Source: Parahoeflea alexandrii
GTDB taxonomy: Bacteria; Pseudomonadota; Alphaproteobacteria; Rhizobiales; Rhizobiaceae
DNA length: 64,000 nucleotides
Direction: 5' to 3'
Assembly (NCBI RefSeq): GCF_027214025.1
Contig: NZ_JAPWHB010000001.1
Location: forward strand, 620,001 to 684,000
Both the position numbers and the translations under genes were made by a program. The notes below the pieces were generated by a model, which had not been told where the DNA came from, searched no databases, and saw only the letters and a program-made list of their open reading frames with translations. The number at the start of each line of letters is the position of its first letter. The first letter of the stretch is position 1. Positions 27,138-34,028 of the stretch are shown piece after piece.

Positions 27138-28160
27138 ATGAAACCTGCCAACGACAAGAAGCCACGCCTTGCGGCCGAATTTACCGACCTGGCCGCCCGG
27201 CGCGCGTGGCTGGACGGCTTGCCAGACACCCGATACCGCGGCCAAAGAACCAACCGCATTGAGCAAGCCCTTGTCGCGGAGGCAAGCCCGCTTGTTGCCA
27301 CGTTGCGGCAGGTGCGCGAACTTATGCGGCCCGCGGAGATTTGCGCGGTTGATCTAGGCGATGGTGACGATGAGGATAGCGGCGATCGCAATACCGGCTT
27401 CGGCGCGGAGATGAAACATAACCAATCGAGCTTCACGCCATCGATTCCGAAGTTGCTAAGGGCTTACGCGGATGGCATCAGAATCGGCACCTCCTTCTAC
27501 CGCGACAAGGGCGGAGAGACGGTGACGATCGGCGGCACGTTGCCGGGCGCATCTGGGCGAATGAAGTTTCGCGGCCTGCAATTCTACCGCGGCGCGCTTG
27601 TTGCCTATGGCGACGACAAGGGCCGAAAGCGCAAGCCAAAGTACGTCGGCACGAAGTCTGGCGTGATGTATGGAAAAGATAGCGAAACCGCCCGGCACAT
27701 AGATGAGACACAGGCGAACAACGCAAGCTACTTAAAACTGACCGGCGCGCCAGCCAACGATAACGCCCCGCGTGCAAGGGAAGCACCTACGCCCACCAAA
27801 AGCGCCGCAGCGGCCCGTGTGGCGCTTGCTGGCGTGGCGAATGACAATGTGCAGGTTACTCACTGCCCAGATGGTATGGCATATGGCTACGGGCGTCTTG
27901 CCGGCATTAGCGACTCCGCCGGACATGGGGCCACAACCGCGCCGCGTCACGCCGCACTTGACGAACTAGATCGCGCGGAGACGTTCGCAAGCATGGAACT
28001 TGATAGCGCCGATGTTGAGTTGATTGAAGCGGTCCTGTCGGGCGAAAGCTTCCGCACGATCGGGTTGCGGTTTGGGTACGCAGAATCGTCGGCTCATCGG
28101 TCAGGTCGGCAGGTGGTTGAGCGCGCGTTGGAAAAAATCTCGAAAAAGATTGCAGCGTAG
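27138..28160 (+). CDS. Phage-type protein with C-terminal helix-turn-helix
   Basis: The 340-residue protein has three parts: an N-terminal region (to about 90) with a helical LAARRAWLDGLPDTRYRGQR, a central region (about 100-190) beginning FTPSIPKLLRAYADGIRIGTSFYRDKGG, and after an alanine-rich linker with two ANDN motifs, a C-terminal sigma-like helix-turn-helix (ADVELIEAVLSGESFRTIGL followed by a recognition helix). It could control the capsid genes that start 250 bases downstream. The family is not recognised. Confidence 0.6.
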   Translation: MKPANDKKPRLAAEFTDLAARRAWLDGLPDTRYRGQRTNRIEQALVAEASPLVATLRQVRELMRPAEICAVDLGDGDDEDSGDRNTGFGAEMKHNQSSFTPSIPKLLRAYADGIRIGTSFYRDKGGETVTIGGTLPGASGRMKFRGLQFYRGALVAYGDDKGRKRKPKYVGTKSGVMYGKDSETARHIDETQANNASYLKLTGAPANDNAPRAREAPTPTKSAAAARVALAGVANDNVQVTHCPDGMAYGYGRLAGISDSAGHGATTAPRHAALDELDRAETFASMELDSADVELIEAVLSGESFRTIGLRFGYAESSAHRSGRQVVERALEKISKKIAA

Positions 28161-28196
28161 TACCAATTCGAACCATTTCCAGACCCCTGAAATAGA

Positions 28197-28216
28197 GGGG
28201 CAATTTCGATTGCCCC
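28197..28216 (+). other. Perfect UUCG hairpin in the leader of the capsid module
   Basis: GGGGCAAT and ATTGCCCC form an eight-pair stem closing a TTCG tetraloop, an unusually stable RNA hairpin. It has no T-tract after it. Confidence 0.5.
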
Positions 28217-28282
28217 AGGCGGCCGGGAATTTGCAGGTTCCCCGTGCCGCCAAGTATCCCCGGGGTCGCTACCGGGTTGATC

Positions 28283-28326
28283 AACGGTCGGCCGTCGATC
28301 TCCAAGTGAACGGCCGGCCGTTTTGT
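28283..28326 (+). terminator. Intrinsic terminator 1 upstream of the capsid genes
   Basis: AACGGTCGGCCG (28283-28294) pairs with CGGCCGGCCGTT (28311-28322) with one mismatch, and the right arm runs into TTTTGTTT. Confidence 0.6.
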
Positions 28327-28341
28327 TTCTCCAGCGCATTT

Positions 28342-28365
28342 AGCAGCCTTTGGGCTGCTTTTTTT
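28342..28365 (+). terminator. Intrinsic terminator 2 upstream of the capsid genes
   Basis: AGCAGCC (28342-28348) and GGCTGCT (28353-28359) form a perfect stem with a four-base loop, followed by a run of seven T residues. It lies only 45 bases before the first start codon of the capsid operon. Confidence 0.75.
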
Positions 28366-28409
28366 GTGCCTCAACTCAACTTTTGCAATTGAAAAAGGAA
28401 TCCCAATGG

Positions 28410-28853
28410 ATGACTCCAAAATTCTATAATGATCCGGTCTTTTATGTGCCGGAAGCCGCGCAAGTCGCCGGCGCAACGGAACCGGCATTCCGATCGATGC
28501 TGGCCCGCGGCGGCGCAAAATTCATCGGCCTTCAACGCGGCGGGCGAACGTTGTTTTCATGCCATGAGCTTTTCATTGCCCGCCTGGCCGTCGCTCTTTC
28601 GCGATACGGCCTGACCGGCCAGGCGATATGGCAAACGGCTTACGACTTCGCGGGCGGAGATAGCGGCGATGCGCCCGAACCGGATGCGCATGCACGCATT
28701 CACCACAACGACGAAGGCGAGCTGGTTTTCGAGTGGTCTTACACCGGCGAACCGTTGGGGCCGATTGCAAAGCCAAGCCTGACAATACCGACCGCAGCAA
28801 TCTGGCGGGACGTGGTCGAGCAGGCGGCCGAAATCTACGCGATGGGCGGCTGA
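28410..28853 (+). CDS. Phage-type hypothetical protein with MerR-like N-terminus
   Basis: The 147-residue protein opens with FYNDPVFYVPEAAQVAGATEPAFRSML, which resembles the helix-turn-helix of MerR-type proteins, followed by a region with FAGGDSGDAPEPDAHARIH. The start at 28410 lies nine bases after AAAGGAA; an ATG four bases earlier opens a frame that stops at once. It overlaps the protease gene by one base and is therefore the first gene of the capsid operon. Its role may be regulatory or in assembly. Confidence 0.6.
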   Translation: MTPKFYNDPVFYVPEAAQVAGATEPAFRSMLARGGAKFIGLQRGGRTLFSCHELFIARLAVALSRYGLTGQAIWQTAYDFAGGDSGDAPEPDAHARIHHNDEGELVFEWSYTGEPLGPIAKPSLTIPTAAIWRDVVEQAAEIYAMGG

Positions 28854-29377
28854 TGTCGAAGAAAATGGAACTGAAATTCAGCGCCGCGACTGGCGAGCTT
28901 TCCGGCTACGCCAGCACCTTCGGTGGCGAGCCTGACTCCTATGGCGACGTTATCGCGCCAGGCGCATTTGCAGCGTCCATCAAGGCGCACAAGGCCGCCG
29001 GAACCATGCCGCTAATGCTCTGGGGGCACGATGCGTCGAAAGTGCCGATCGGCGTCTGGAACGAGATCAGGGAAGACGCAACCGGCCTGTATGTCGCCGG
29101 CCGTTTGAACCTTGAAATCGCCGCGGCCCGCGAGGTCCATAGTTCCCTAATCGCGGCCAAGGGCGGCTCATTGTCGATCGGCTTTCGAACACCACCCGGC
29201 GGGCGCGTACCGCTTGGCAAGGGCGTCTATTCGCTGAAAGCAATTGACCTTTTCGAGGTTTCGATTGTGAACATGCCGGCGAACCGACGCGCGCGCATCA
29301 CCAACGTCAAATCATCAAACAATAGCCTGGCCGACAAGATCGATCGGGCAATCACTCACATTAGGAATATGAAATGA
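28853..29377 (+). CDS. HK97-type prohead protease
   Basis: The 174-residue protein has the family pattern: GYASTFGGEPDSYGDVIAPGAF, the catalytic histidine in LWGHDASKVPIG, and the catalytic serine in GGSLSIGFRT, followed by LFEVSIVNMPAN. It cleaves the N-terminal scaffold domain of the capsid protein during shell maturation. It begins within the stop codon of the upstream gene and its stop overlaps the capsid gene (ATGA), so all three are coupled. Length and motifs look intact. Confidence 0.92.
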   Translation: MSKKMELKFSAATGELSGYASTFGGEPDSYGDVIAPGAFAASIKAHKAAGTMPLMLWGHDASKVPIGVWNEIREDATGLYVAGRLNLEIAAAREVHSSLIAAKGGSLSIGFRTPPGGRVPLGKGVYSLKAIDLFEVSIVNMPANRRARITNVKSSNNSLADKIDRAITHIRNMK

Positions 29378-30567
29378 ACGCAATCAACACTGCCATTGAA
29401 TTCAAAAACGACGCCGATCCTATCGAAACCAAAGAGGCGGTCGACGCCGACCTTGAGCAAAAATTCGGTGAGTATCATGAGGCAACCGCGGCCGCGCTGA
29501 AGGCAGCCGAGGATCGCGCCGATGAACTGGAAGCCCGCATGAATCGGCTTTCATTCGGCGGCGGCATGGACTCCAAAGCGGCCGGCGAATTGAAGGCAAA
29601 GAAGGAACACGAGGCATTCGGCCGCTTCATCAAGACCGGGGACGAAACCGAACTGAAATCGATGTCGGCGGGCAATGATACCGAAGGCGGTTATCTTGTT
29701 GGAACCAACCTGGCTACGACCATTAACAGCCGCATATTCGATCAGTCTCCGATCCGCCGACTCGCCCGCGTGATCCCGCTTACCTCCGGCTCCGAGTGGT
29801 CGGAGCCGACCGATTTCGATGATCTTGGCGCTGAATGGGTTGCCGAAAAGGCGGCACGCACCGAGACGGACAACGCCGAACTTGGCATGGTTACAATCCC
29901 GCTGAACGAAATCTTTTCGCATCAGACGGTCACGCAGAAGCTGCTCGACCTGTCTTTTGCCGATGTCGGCGGATGGATCGAAAACAAAATTGCCGACAAG
30001 TTCGCTCGCACAGAAGGCGTGTCGTACGTCACCGGCAACGGCGTGGGTAAGCCGCGTGGCTTTCTGGACTACGCCACCAGCGCCGACCCGGACGCAACGC
30101 GGGCCGCATGGACGCTGCAGTTCGTGAACAGCGGTTCGGCCACCACAGTCTCGGATGCGGACGGCCAAGCCAATGGCATCGTCGATCTGTTTTGGTCGCT
30201 GAATGCAGCGTATCGCCGCAACGCAACCTGGGTGATGTCGTCTGCGACAGCTAACGCGGTCGACAAGCTCAAGGACTCGAACAAGCAATACATTTGGCGA
30301 AACGGAATGACTGCCGGCGCGCAACCCGAGCTTCTGGGCCGACCTGTTGAAATCGATGAAAACATGCCAGCCCCGGGCGCGGGTACTTTGCCGATCGCAT
30401 TCGGTGATTTTGCGAAGGCGTACACCGTCGTCGATTGGAGCGGGATTAAGAGCATTCGCGATATGTATAGCGACAAGCCGAATGTCATTTTCTACGCTTA
30501 CAGGCGCACCGGCGGCGGGCTTTCGAACCCTTACGCGATCAAGTTGCTGAAGTGCGCATCGTCCTAA
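29374..30567 (+). CDS. HK97-fold major capsid protein
   Basis: The 397-residue protein has an N-terminal coiled-coil delta domain (about residues 15-55) that should be removed by the protease near the KSMSAGNDTEGGYLVG region, followed by the HK97 shell domain: PIRRLARVIPLTSGSEWSEPT, the E-loop region, FARTEGVSYVTGNGVGKPRGFL, and the C-terminal FGDFAKAYTVVDWSGI and YAYRRTGGGLSNPYAIKLLK. It looks complete and able to build an icosahedral shell. No portal, terminase or tail gene accompanies it. Confidence 0.95.
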   Translation: MNAINTAIEFKNDADPIETKEAVDADLEQKFGEYHEATAAALKAAEDRADELEARMNRLSFGGGMDSKAAGELKAKKEHEAFGRFIKTGDETELKSMSAGNDTEGGYLVGTNLATTINSRIFDQSPIRRLARVIPLTSGSEWSEPTDFDDLGAEWVAEKAARTETDNAELGMVTIPLNEIFSHQTVTQKLLDLSFADVGGWIENKIADKFARTEGVSYVTGNGVGKPRGFLDYATSADPDATRAAWTLQFVNSGSATTVSDADGQANGIVDLFWSLNAAYRRNATWVMSSATANAVDKLKDSNKQYIWRNGMTAGAQPELLGRPVEIDENMPAPGAGTLPIAFGDFAKAYTVVDWSGIKSIRDMYSDKPNVIFYAYRRTGGGLSNPYAIKLLKCASS

Positions 30568-30576
30568 CGACTACAG

Positions 30577-30616
30577 ACGGGCCGCCTAGCCGCGGCCCGT
30601 TCCCTACCCGGGTAGG
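30577..30616. other. Hairpins after the capsid gene
   Basis: ACGGGCCGC (30577-30585) pairs with GCGGCCCGT (30592-30600), and a second palindrome CCTACCCGGGTAGG follows at 30603. No T-tract follows, so a factor-dependent stop or mRNA stabiliser is more likely than an intrinsic terminator. Confidence 0.4.
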
Positions 30617-31030
30617 CAATGTCTGGGCCGCTCTGGCCGCTAGCCGGCGGTGTAACTTTCTTATATCGCTAATACAGTTTTTCCCCTCGCATGCGCGCGT
30701 GCGCGAGCGCGCGAGGGGTCATGATCCCAATTGCGGGAATGCGTGAAAAGGCCACCCGCCGGTTAGCTGAATGGGATGCCCCGAACATTGTCGGGGGGGC
30801 AAAGATGTCCAGGCGGCCCGCTTTCGCGCACCGGCGCGGACCCACAACGGGCGCGTTGCCGATTGAAAATATGGAGGGGGCAGCGTCCGAAGCATTGATC
30901 ATCTTGCTTGTTTCAGTGACTTCGTTCACTTGCCAAGGCGTGTGGAGATTGGGGAATTCTCGCTTTTTTGTAATCGGACAGATCCAAATGCTGTACTGGT
31001 ATTCCTGATGGGTTCATCCGGAGATTGAAA
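30617..31030. other. Gene-poor stretch with a long GC-alternating palindrome
   Basis: About 410 bases with no convincing gene. An imperfect 36-base palindrome lies at 30683-30718, with outer arms CCCCTCGC and GCGAGGGG. A 105-codon open frame (30691-31008) begins inside the palindrome, lacks a ribosome binding site and has no recognisable features. The base composition changes from GC-rich to AT-rich near 30900, towards the KAP gene. Confidence 0.45.
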
Positions 31031-32398
31031 ATGCGCTTTCTACCCCCAGACGAAGATATTGAGCTCTACACCACGGCGTTTGATGACGATATGTTAGGGA
31101 GAGCCAAGATCAGCAGGGCATTGTCCGATGTTCTTGAGCGCTTTGAGGATCCGCTTGTTGTCGCTCTCGATGGCCGCTGGGGCACTGGTAAGTCGTATTT
31201 TCTCAAGAGGTGGGTGGGCGCACATCGCCTGCAAAACGACGGGAATGCGCTGACAATTTATTTTGATGCATTTGCTCATGATTACTTATCCGATCCTTTA
31301 ATTGCACTTGTTGGTGCATTGTCGCAAAGGATTCCTCGGACCGAGAAACATAAACTTGATCGCGTAAAAGAGGTTGCATTCAAGTTTGTTAAACCAGCAG
31401 CCCGAATAGCACTCGCTATTGCCAGTTACGGTGCAACGGAAGCACTTAACGGAATTGGAGATGCGGCCGCCGAAGCAATTAAAGGCGAAGCGGGTAAAGC
31501 GATGGATGATTTCTGGGCGAGAGAGGAAGGGCGGCAAGCGGCGATGGAAGAGTTTCGCAGTGCAATCCAGACACTCAGTTCTCCGAGCCATGACGGGCTC
31601 GCTGCGCCCTTAATCATAGTGGTAGATGAACTTGATAGATGCCGTCCAGATTATGCATTAGAGGTTCTGGAGGTAATAAAGCACTTTTTCTCAGTCGCCA
31701 ACGTTCATTTCGTGCTCGGCGTAAACCTCAAGGCGCTCGAGAATAGCGTAAAATCTAGGTACGGTTCCGAGATTGACGCCACATCGTATCTGCAAAAATT
31801 CTTGAGCTTCACAGTTAATCTACCAGCGCATATCGGCGATCATAATCGAACGCCTTCCATATTGAAGTACTTGGACCAAGTCGGCGAGAGCATGTCTATT
31901 CCGGCCGTACTGCGCACTGAGTTGAAAAACCAAATTTCTGTAATATCTAGATCAAATAATATTTCAATAAGAGATATAGGAAAAATACTTTCTTCAACCG
32001 CGCTACTTCCAAAGGAGGTATCGAGTGATGGAGTATTCATCGGATATAGAATGGTAGCTGTTACACTTTTGATTACGAAGGTAGTTGACGTTAATATATT
32101 TGAAAAGCTTCTCAGAGCATCGATCAGCAATGATGAACTTTCTTCGTATTTAAGTGCCACAGACCAGTACATAAACAGAAGAAAGGAAAACGGCGATATC
32201 AATCCTGATTTTCATCATCCTTCGTTACTCTTATTCGGGATTTGGTCATATCTCTGCAATGACGGATTGCTGGATCCCGACAGGGAGTGGCCAAAAATTG
32301 AGTCGGCTTTCGATAATTTCGGACGGCCCGAACACCCAAAGAGGATACCCCTAAGCGTTTATGAAGACTGGATTCAGGTGTTCCGCTTATCCAATTAG
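31031..32398 (+). CDS. KAP-family P-loop NTPase, candidate anti-phage cargo
   Basis: The 455-residue protein has a KAP domain: Walker A in GRWGTGKS at residues 48-55, a helical insertion with a hydrophobic stretch (ARIALAIASYGATEALNGI) and Walker B in LIIVVDELDRCRPDYALEVLE near residue 195, the usual KAP signature. The family includes PifA of plasmid F, which blocks phage T7. The gene is richer in A and T than its neighbours and has a CGGAG site upstream. It stands alone between the capsid gene and small accessory genes, a typical cargo position; the defence role is inference. Confidence 0.85.
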   Translation: MRFLPPDEDIELYTTAFDDDMLGRAKISRALSDVLERFEDPLVVALDGRWGTGKSYFLKRWVGAHRLQNDGNALTIYFDAFAHDYLSDPLIALVGALSQRIPRTEKHKLDRVKEVAFKFVKPAARIALAIASYGATEALNGIGDAAAEAIKGEAGKAMDDFWAREEGRQAAMEEFRSAIQTLSSPSHDGLAAPLIIVVDELDRCRPDYALEVLEVIKHFFSVANVHFVLGVNLKALENSVKSRYGSEIDATSYLQKFLSFTVNLPAHIGDHNRTPSILKYLDQVGESMSIPAVLRTELKNQISVISRSNNISIRDIGKILSSTALLPKEVSSDGVFIGYRMVAVTLLITKVVDVNIFEKLLRASISNDELSSYLSATDQYINRRKENGDINPDFHHPSLLLFGIWSYLCNDGLLDPDREWPKIESAFDNFGRPEHPKRIPLSVYEDWIQVFRLSN

Positions 32399-32549
32399 AG
32401 TGACGGCTCATTGAAAAGCGGCAAGCCTTGACATCTGGGCGCTCATGCAACCCGACGAACATATCGTGCCTTAATCGCCGGCGCACCACCTTGCCTGTGC
32501 CGCCTGAATCATTGAATAAGGTCTGCGGGGCGTAATAGGAATTTTTTCC

Positions 32550-32813
32550 ATGCCCGCGGACCAGCCCATTGACCTATCGACTTTTGGCGGCGCGCTACAG
32601 CACGGCTTCCGCATCACTGCCCATTGCGGCCCGTGCGGAACTCACCGTGAACTTGACCTTACCCGCTACCCGCCTAGCCAAGTCTTCGTAGGAAAGCGAT
32701 TCCGTTGCGCAAGGTGCGGCGCGGTCGGTTCGATTTCTGTAAGCCAAATTTCGACCGGTGGCGGCGGTAATTCGCCGGCGCTGGATAGCTGGCGGGCGAA
32801 AGCGAAAAAATAG
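32550..32813 (+). CDS. Small zinc-ribbon-like protein
   Basis: The 87-residue protein has two cysteine pairs, HCGPCG near residue 26 and CARCG near residue 53, spaced as in a zinc ribbon. The C-terminus is basic. It may bind nucleic acid or protein. The 150 bases before it hold no other gene. Function unknown. Confidence 0.55.
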   Translation: MPADQPIDLSTFGGALQHGFRITAHCGPCGTHRELDLTRYPPSQVFVGKRFRCARCGAVGSISVSQISTGGGGNSPALDSWRAKAKK

Positions 32814-33227
32814 TTTTGCAGGTTGCTTTCAGGAATATTGTTTAAAATCAATCATTGCTTATCTTTGACAAATTTGTAAATGTTTTTAAGCACTTAAATT
32901 GATTTTTTGCTGTTGACTCGTTGCGTTTTTGCTTGAATGATACCTGCACAAACAGCATTCGGCGCGTTAGCTCGCGCCGACAAGTCGCGCCATTTCACCA
33001 CCAGGCGCGCACCACCACCGGAGACTGCCACCCGCCTCGTCGTCCAATTGCGGCGGGGCGGGATTCATTCCGGGTGCAAGCGGATCGCCATGCGTAAACC
33101 CGTGGAACACCTGCCGCGGCTGGGGTGAATTGCATGCATGTTCTTCCGCAATCAATCATCGGCAATTTTGCCGAGACCGACGACCGCAACGCCAGTTAGC
33201 TGATGTAAGGCTGTCTTATCTGTTAAT
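32814..33227. other. Intergenic stretch in the right part of the element
   Basis: The first 120 bases are very AT-rich and could hold promoters; the rest is GC-rich, with a small palindrome (GGCGCG-TTAGCT-CGCGCC near 32961). Short open frames exist on both strands, but none has a ribosome binding site or a recognisable protein pattern. Confidence 0.45.
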
Positions 33228-33653
33228 CTAACCCCACTTGGCTGGATCGAAAATCACGTTTCTGCCTTGCGGGTCTCTTTTGACGCGCCAATCTGCGCCC
33301 AGCTTCTCAAGTTCCGCGTTGACCCACTCCGAAGGCGGGGATTCTAAGCCCACTTGCATGCGTCGCGTAGATTCGGGATGCATGCTGAGATACTGACCTT
33401 CTAGGTGACCTAGTATGATGTACCGGCCATCTCCATTCACTTCCCCTGCGGATGAGGTCAATTGTTCCGTCAAGCTAGAAATCTTATCATCGCGCGCCGC
33501 TAAACGGCTCTCTAGGTTGGCGACTTTCTCGGCTACAATGTACTTGGCAAGACTGAAGCCGCTAGCGAAGAAAATTACCGCGAGGCCGACGAACACCCAC
33601 GGCGCTCGCTCAATCACCGTCCAATTTTCTTTTGCGAAATCTACCAGTTCCAT
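33228..33653 (-). CDS. Membrane-anchored coiled-coil protein
   Basis: The 141-residue protein has one N-terminal membrane helix (about residues 19-37), a short coiled coil (VANLESRLAARDDKISSLTEQL) and a C-terminal domain of 70 residues with GRYIILGHLEGQYLSM and a WVNAELEKLGADW segment. It is the only leftward gene of the element and lies next to the right attachment site. I do not recognise a family; a cargo or surface-related function is possible. Confidence 0.6.
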   Translation of the reverse strand: MELVDFAKENWTVIERAPWVFVGLAVIFFASGFSLAKYIVAEKVANLESRLAARDDKISSLTEQLTSSAGEVNGDGRYIILGHLEGQYLSMHPESTRRMQVGLESPPSEWVNAELEKLGADWRVKRDPQGRNVIFDPAKWG

Positions 33654-33797
33654 GCTCGATACATATCAGATTGTTCATGGCGCGCTAGCACGTATGACGC
33701 ATGCTGCATGGGCCACAGTATCCTAGTTACCTCGCGGAGGGCGATGCCGAAAAGATGAATGGATATTCTGATTCCGCGCAGGAGTGACGTAGGATGC

Positions 33798-33819
33798 CTG
33801 GCTACAGTGTGGCTATAAG
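33798..33819 (+). repeat. Candidate integrase arm-type site, right end
   Basis: This block repeats 23035-23056 with two differences and the same orientation, again two tandem TGGCTA(C/T)A units. Further copies follow in the terminator stem at 33824 (inverted) and 33842. Confidence 0.4.
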
Positions 33820-33849
33820 AAAAATAGCCACTTCGCTGGAAGTGGCTAT
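33819..33849 (-). terminator. Intrinsic terminator for tRNA-Pro, provided by the element
   Basis: ATAGCCACTTC (33824-33834) and GAAGTGGCTAT (33839-33849) form a perfect 11-pair stem. On the minus strand it is followed by five T residues. It lies 15 bases beyond the 3' end of tRNA-Pro and inside the element, so the element replaced the tRNA's original terminator. Confidence 0.75.
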
Positions 33850-33861
33850 CCTATTGAATTT

Positions 33862-33913
33862 AATGGTCGGAGCGGCGGGATTCGAACCCACGACCCCTTG
33901 TCCCCCAGACAAG
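33862..33913 (-). repeat. attR, overlapping the intact tRNA-Pro
   Basis: These 52 bases match attL exactly and restore the 3' half of the tRNA gene, including CCA. The identity runs to the anticodon stem. Confidence 0.92.
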
Positions 33914-33940
33914 TGCGCTACCGGGCTGCGCTACGCTCCG
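33864..33940 (-). tRNA. tRNA-Pro (anticodon GGG)
   Basis: The 77-base minus-strand gene folds as a full cloverleaf: acceptor CGGAGCG / CGCTCCG with discriminator A and encoded CCA, an anticodon stem CTTGT / ACAAG with loop CTGGGGG (anticodon GGG), and the GGTTCGAATCC T-arm. Its 3' part is shared with attL. Confidence 0.97.
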
Positions 33941-34028
33941 ACTGGGGACAGGGCTTAGATCATCAGTGTTTGGCGGGCAAGAGCAAAATGTGCTGCCCGA
34001 GGGAAAAACCGGGAAAAGCTCCCCCGCC

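Larger units (their letters stand above)
22871..33913. mobile_element. Integrated element in tRNA-Pro: capsid-encoding phage-satellite-like island
   Basis: The island is bounded by perfect 52-bp direct repeats (22871-22922 and 33862-33913) derived from the 3' part of tRNA-Pro(GGG). It carries an integrase next to the left end, an AlpA-like regulator, a RepA-like ATPase with adjacent iterons, small unknown proteins, an HK97 protease and major capsid protein, a KAP NTPase, and two small accessory genes. All genes but the last run rightward. There is no terminase, portal, tail or lysis gene. Known satellites with their own capsid genes are the closest match in gene content; the classification is inference. 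Confidence 0.8.

Noticed and set aside
30691-31008. A 105-residue gene after the capsid gene
   Set aside because: It starts inside a strong palindrome, has no ribosome binding site and shows no recognisable head or tail protein pattern.
32937-33155. Short genes on either strand in the right part of the element
   Set aside because: Both frames are about 60 codons, lack ribosome binding sites and show low-complexity composition.
22871-33913. Complete prophage
   Set aside because: No terminase, portal, tail, tape-measure, holin or lysin gene is present in 11 kb; only integration, replication and capsid genes were found.
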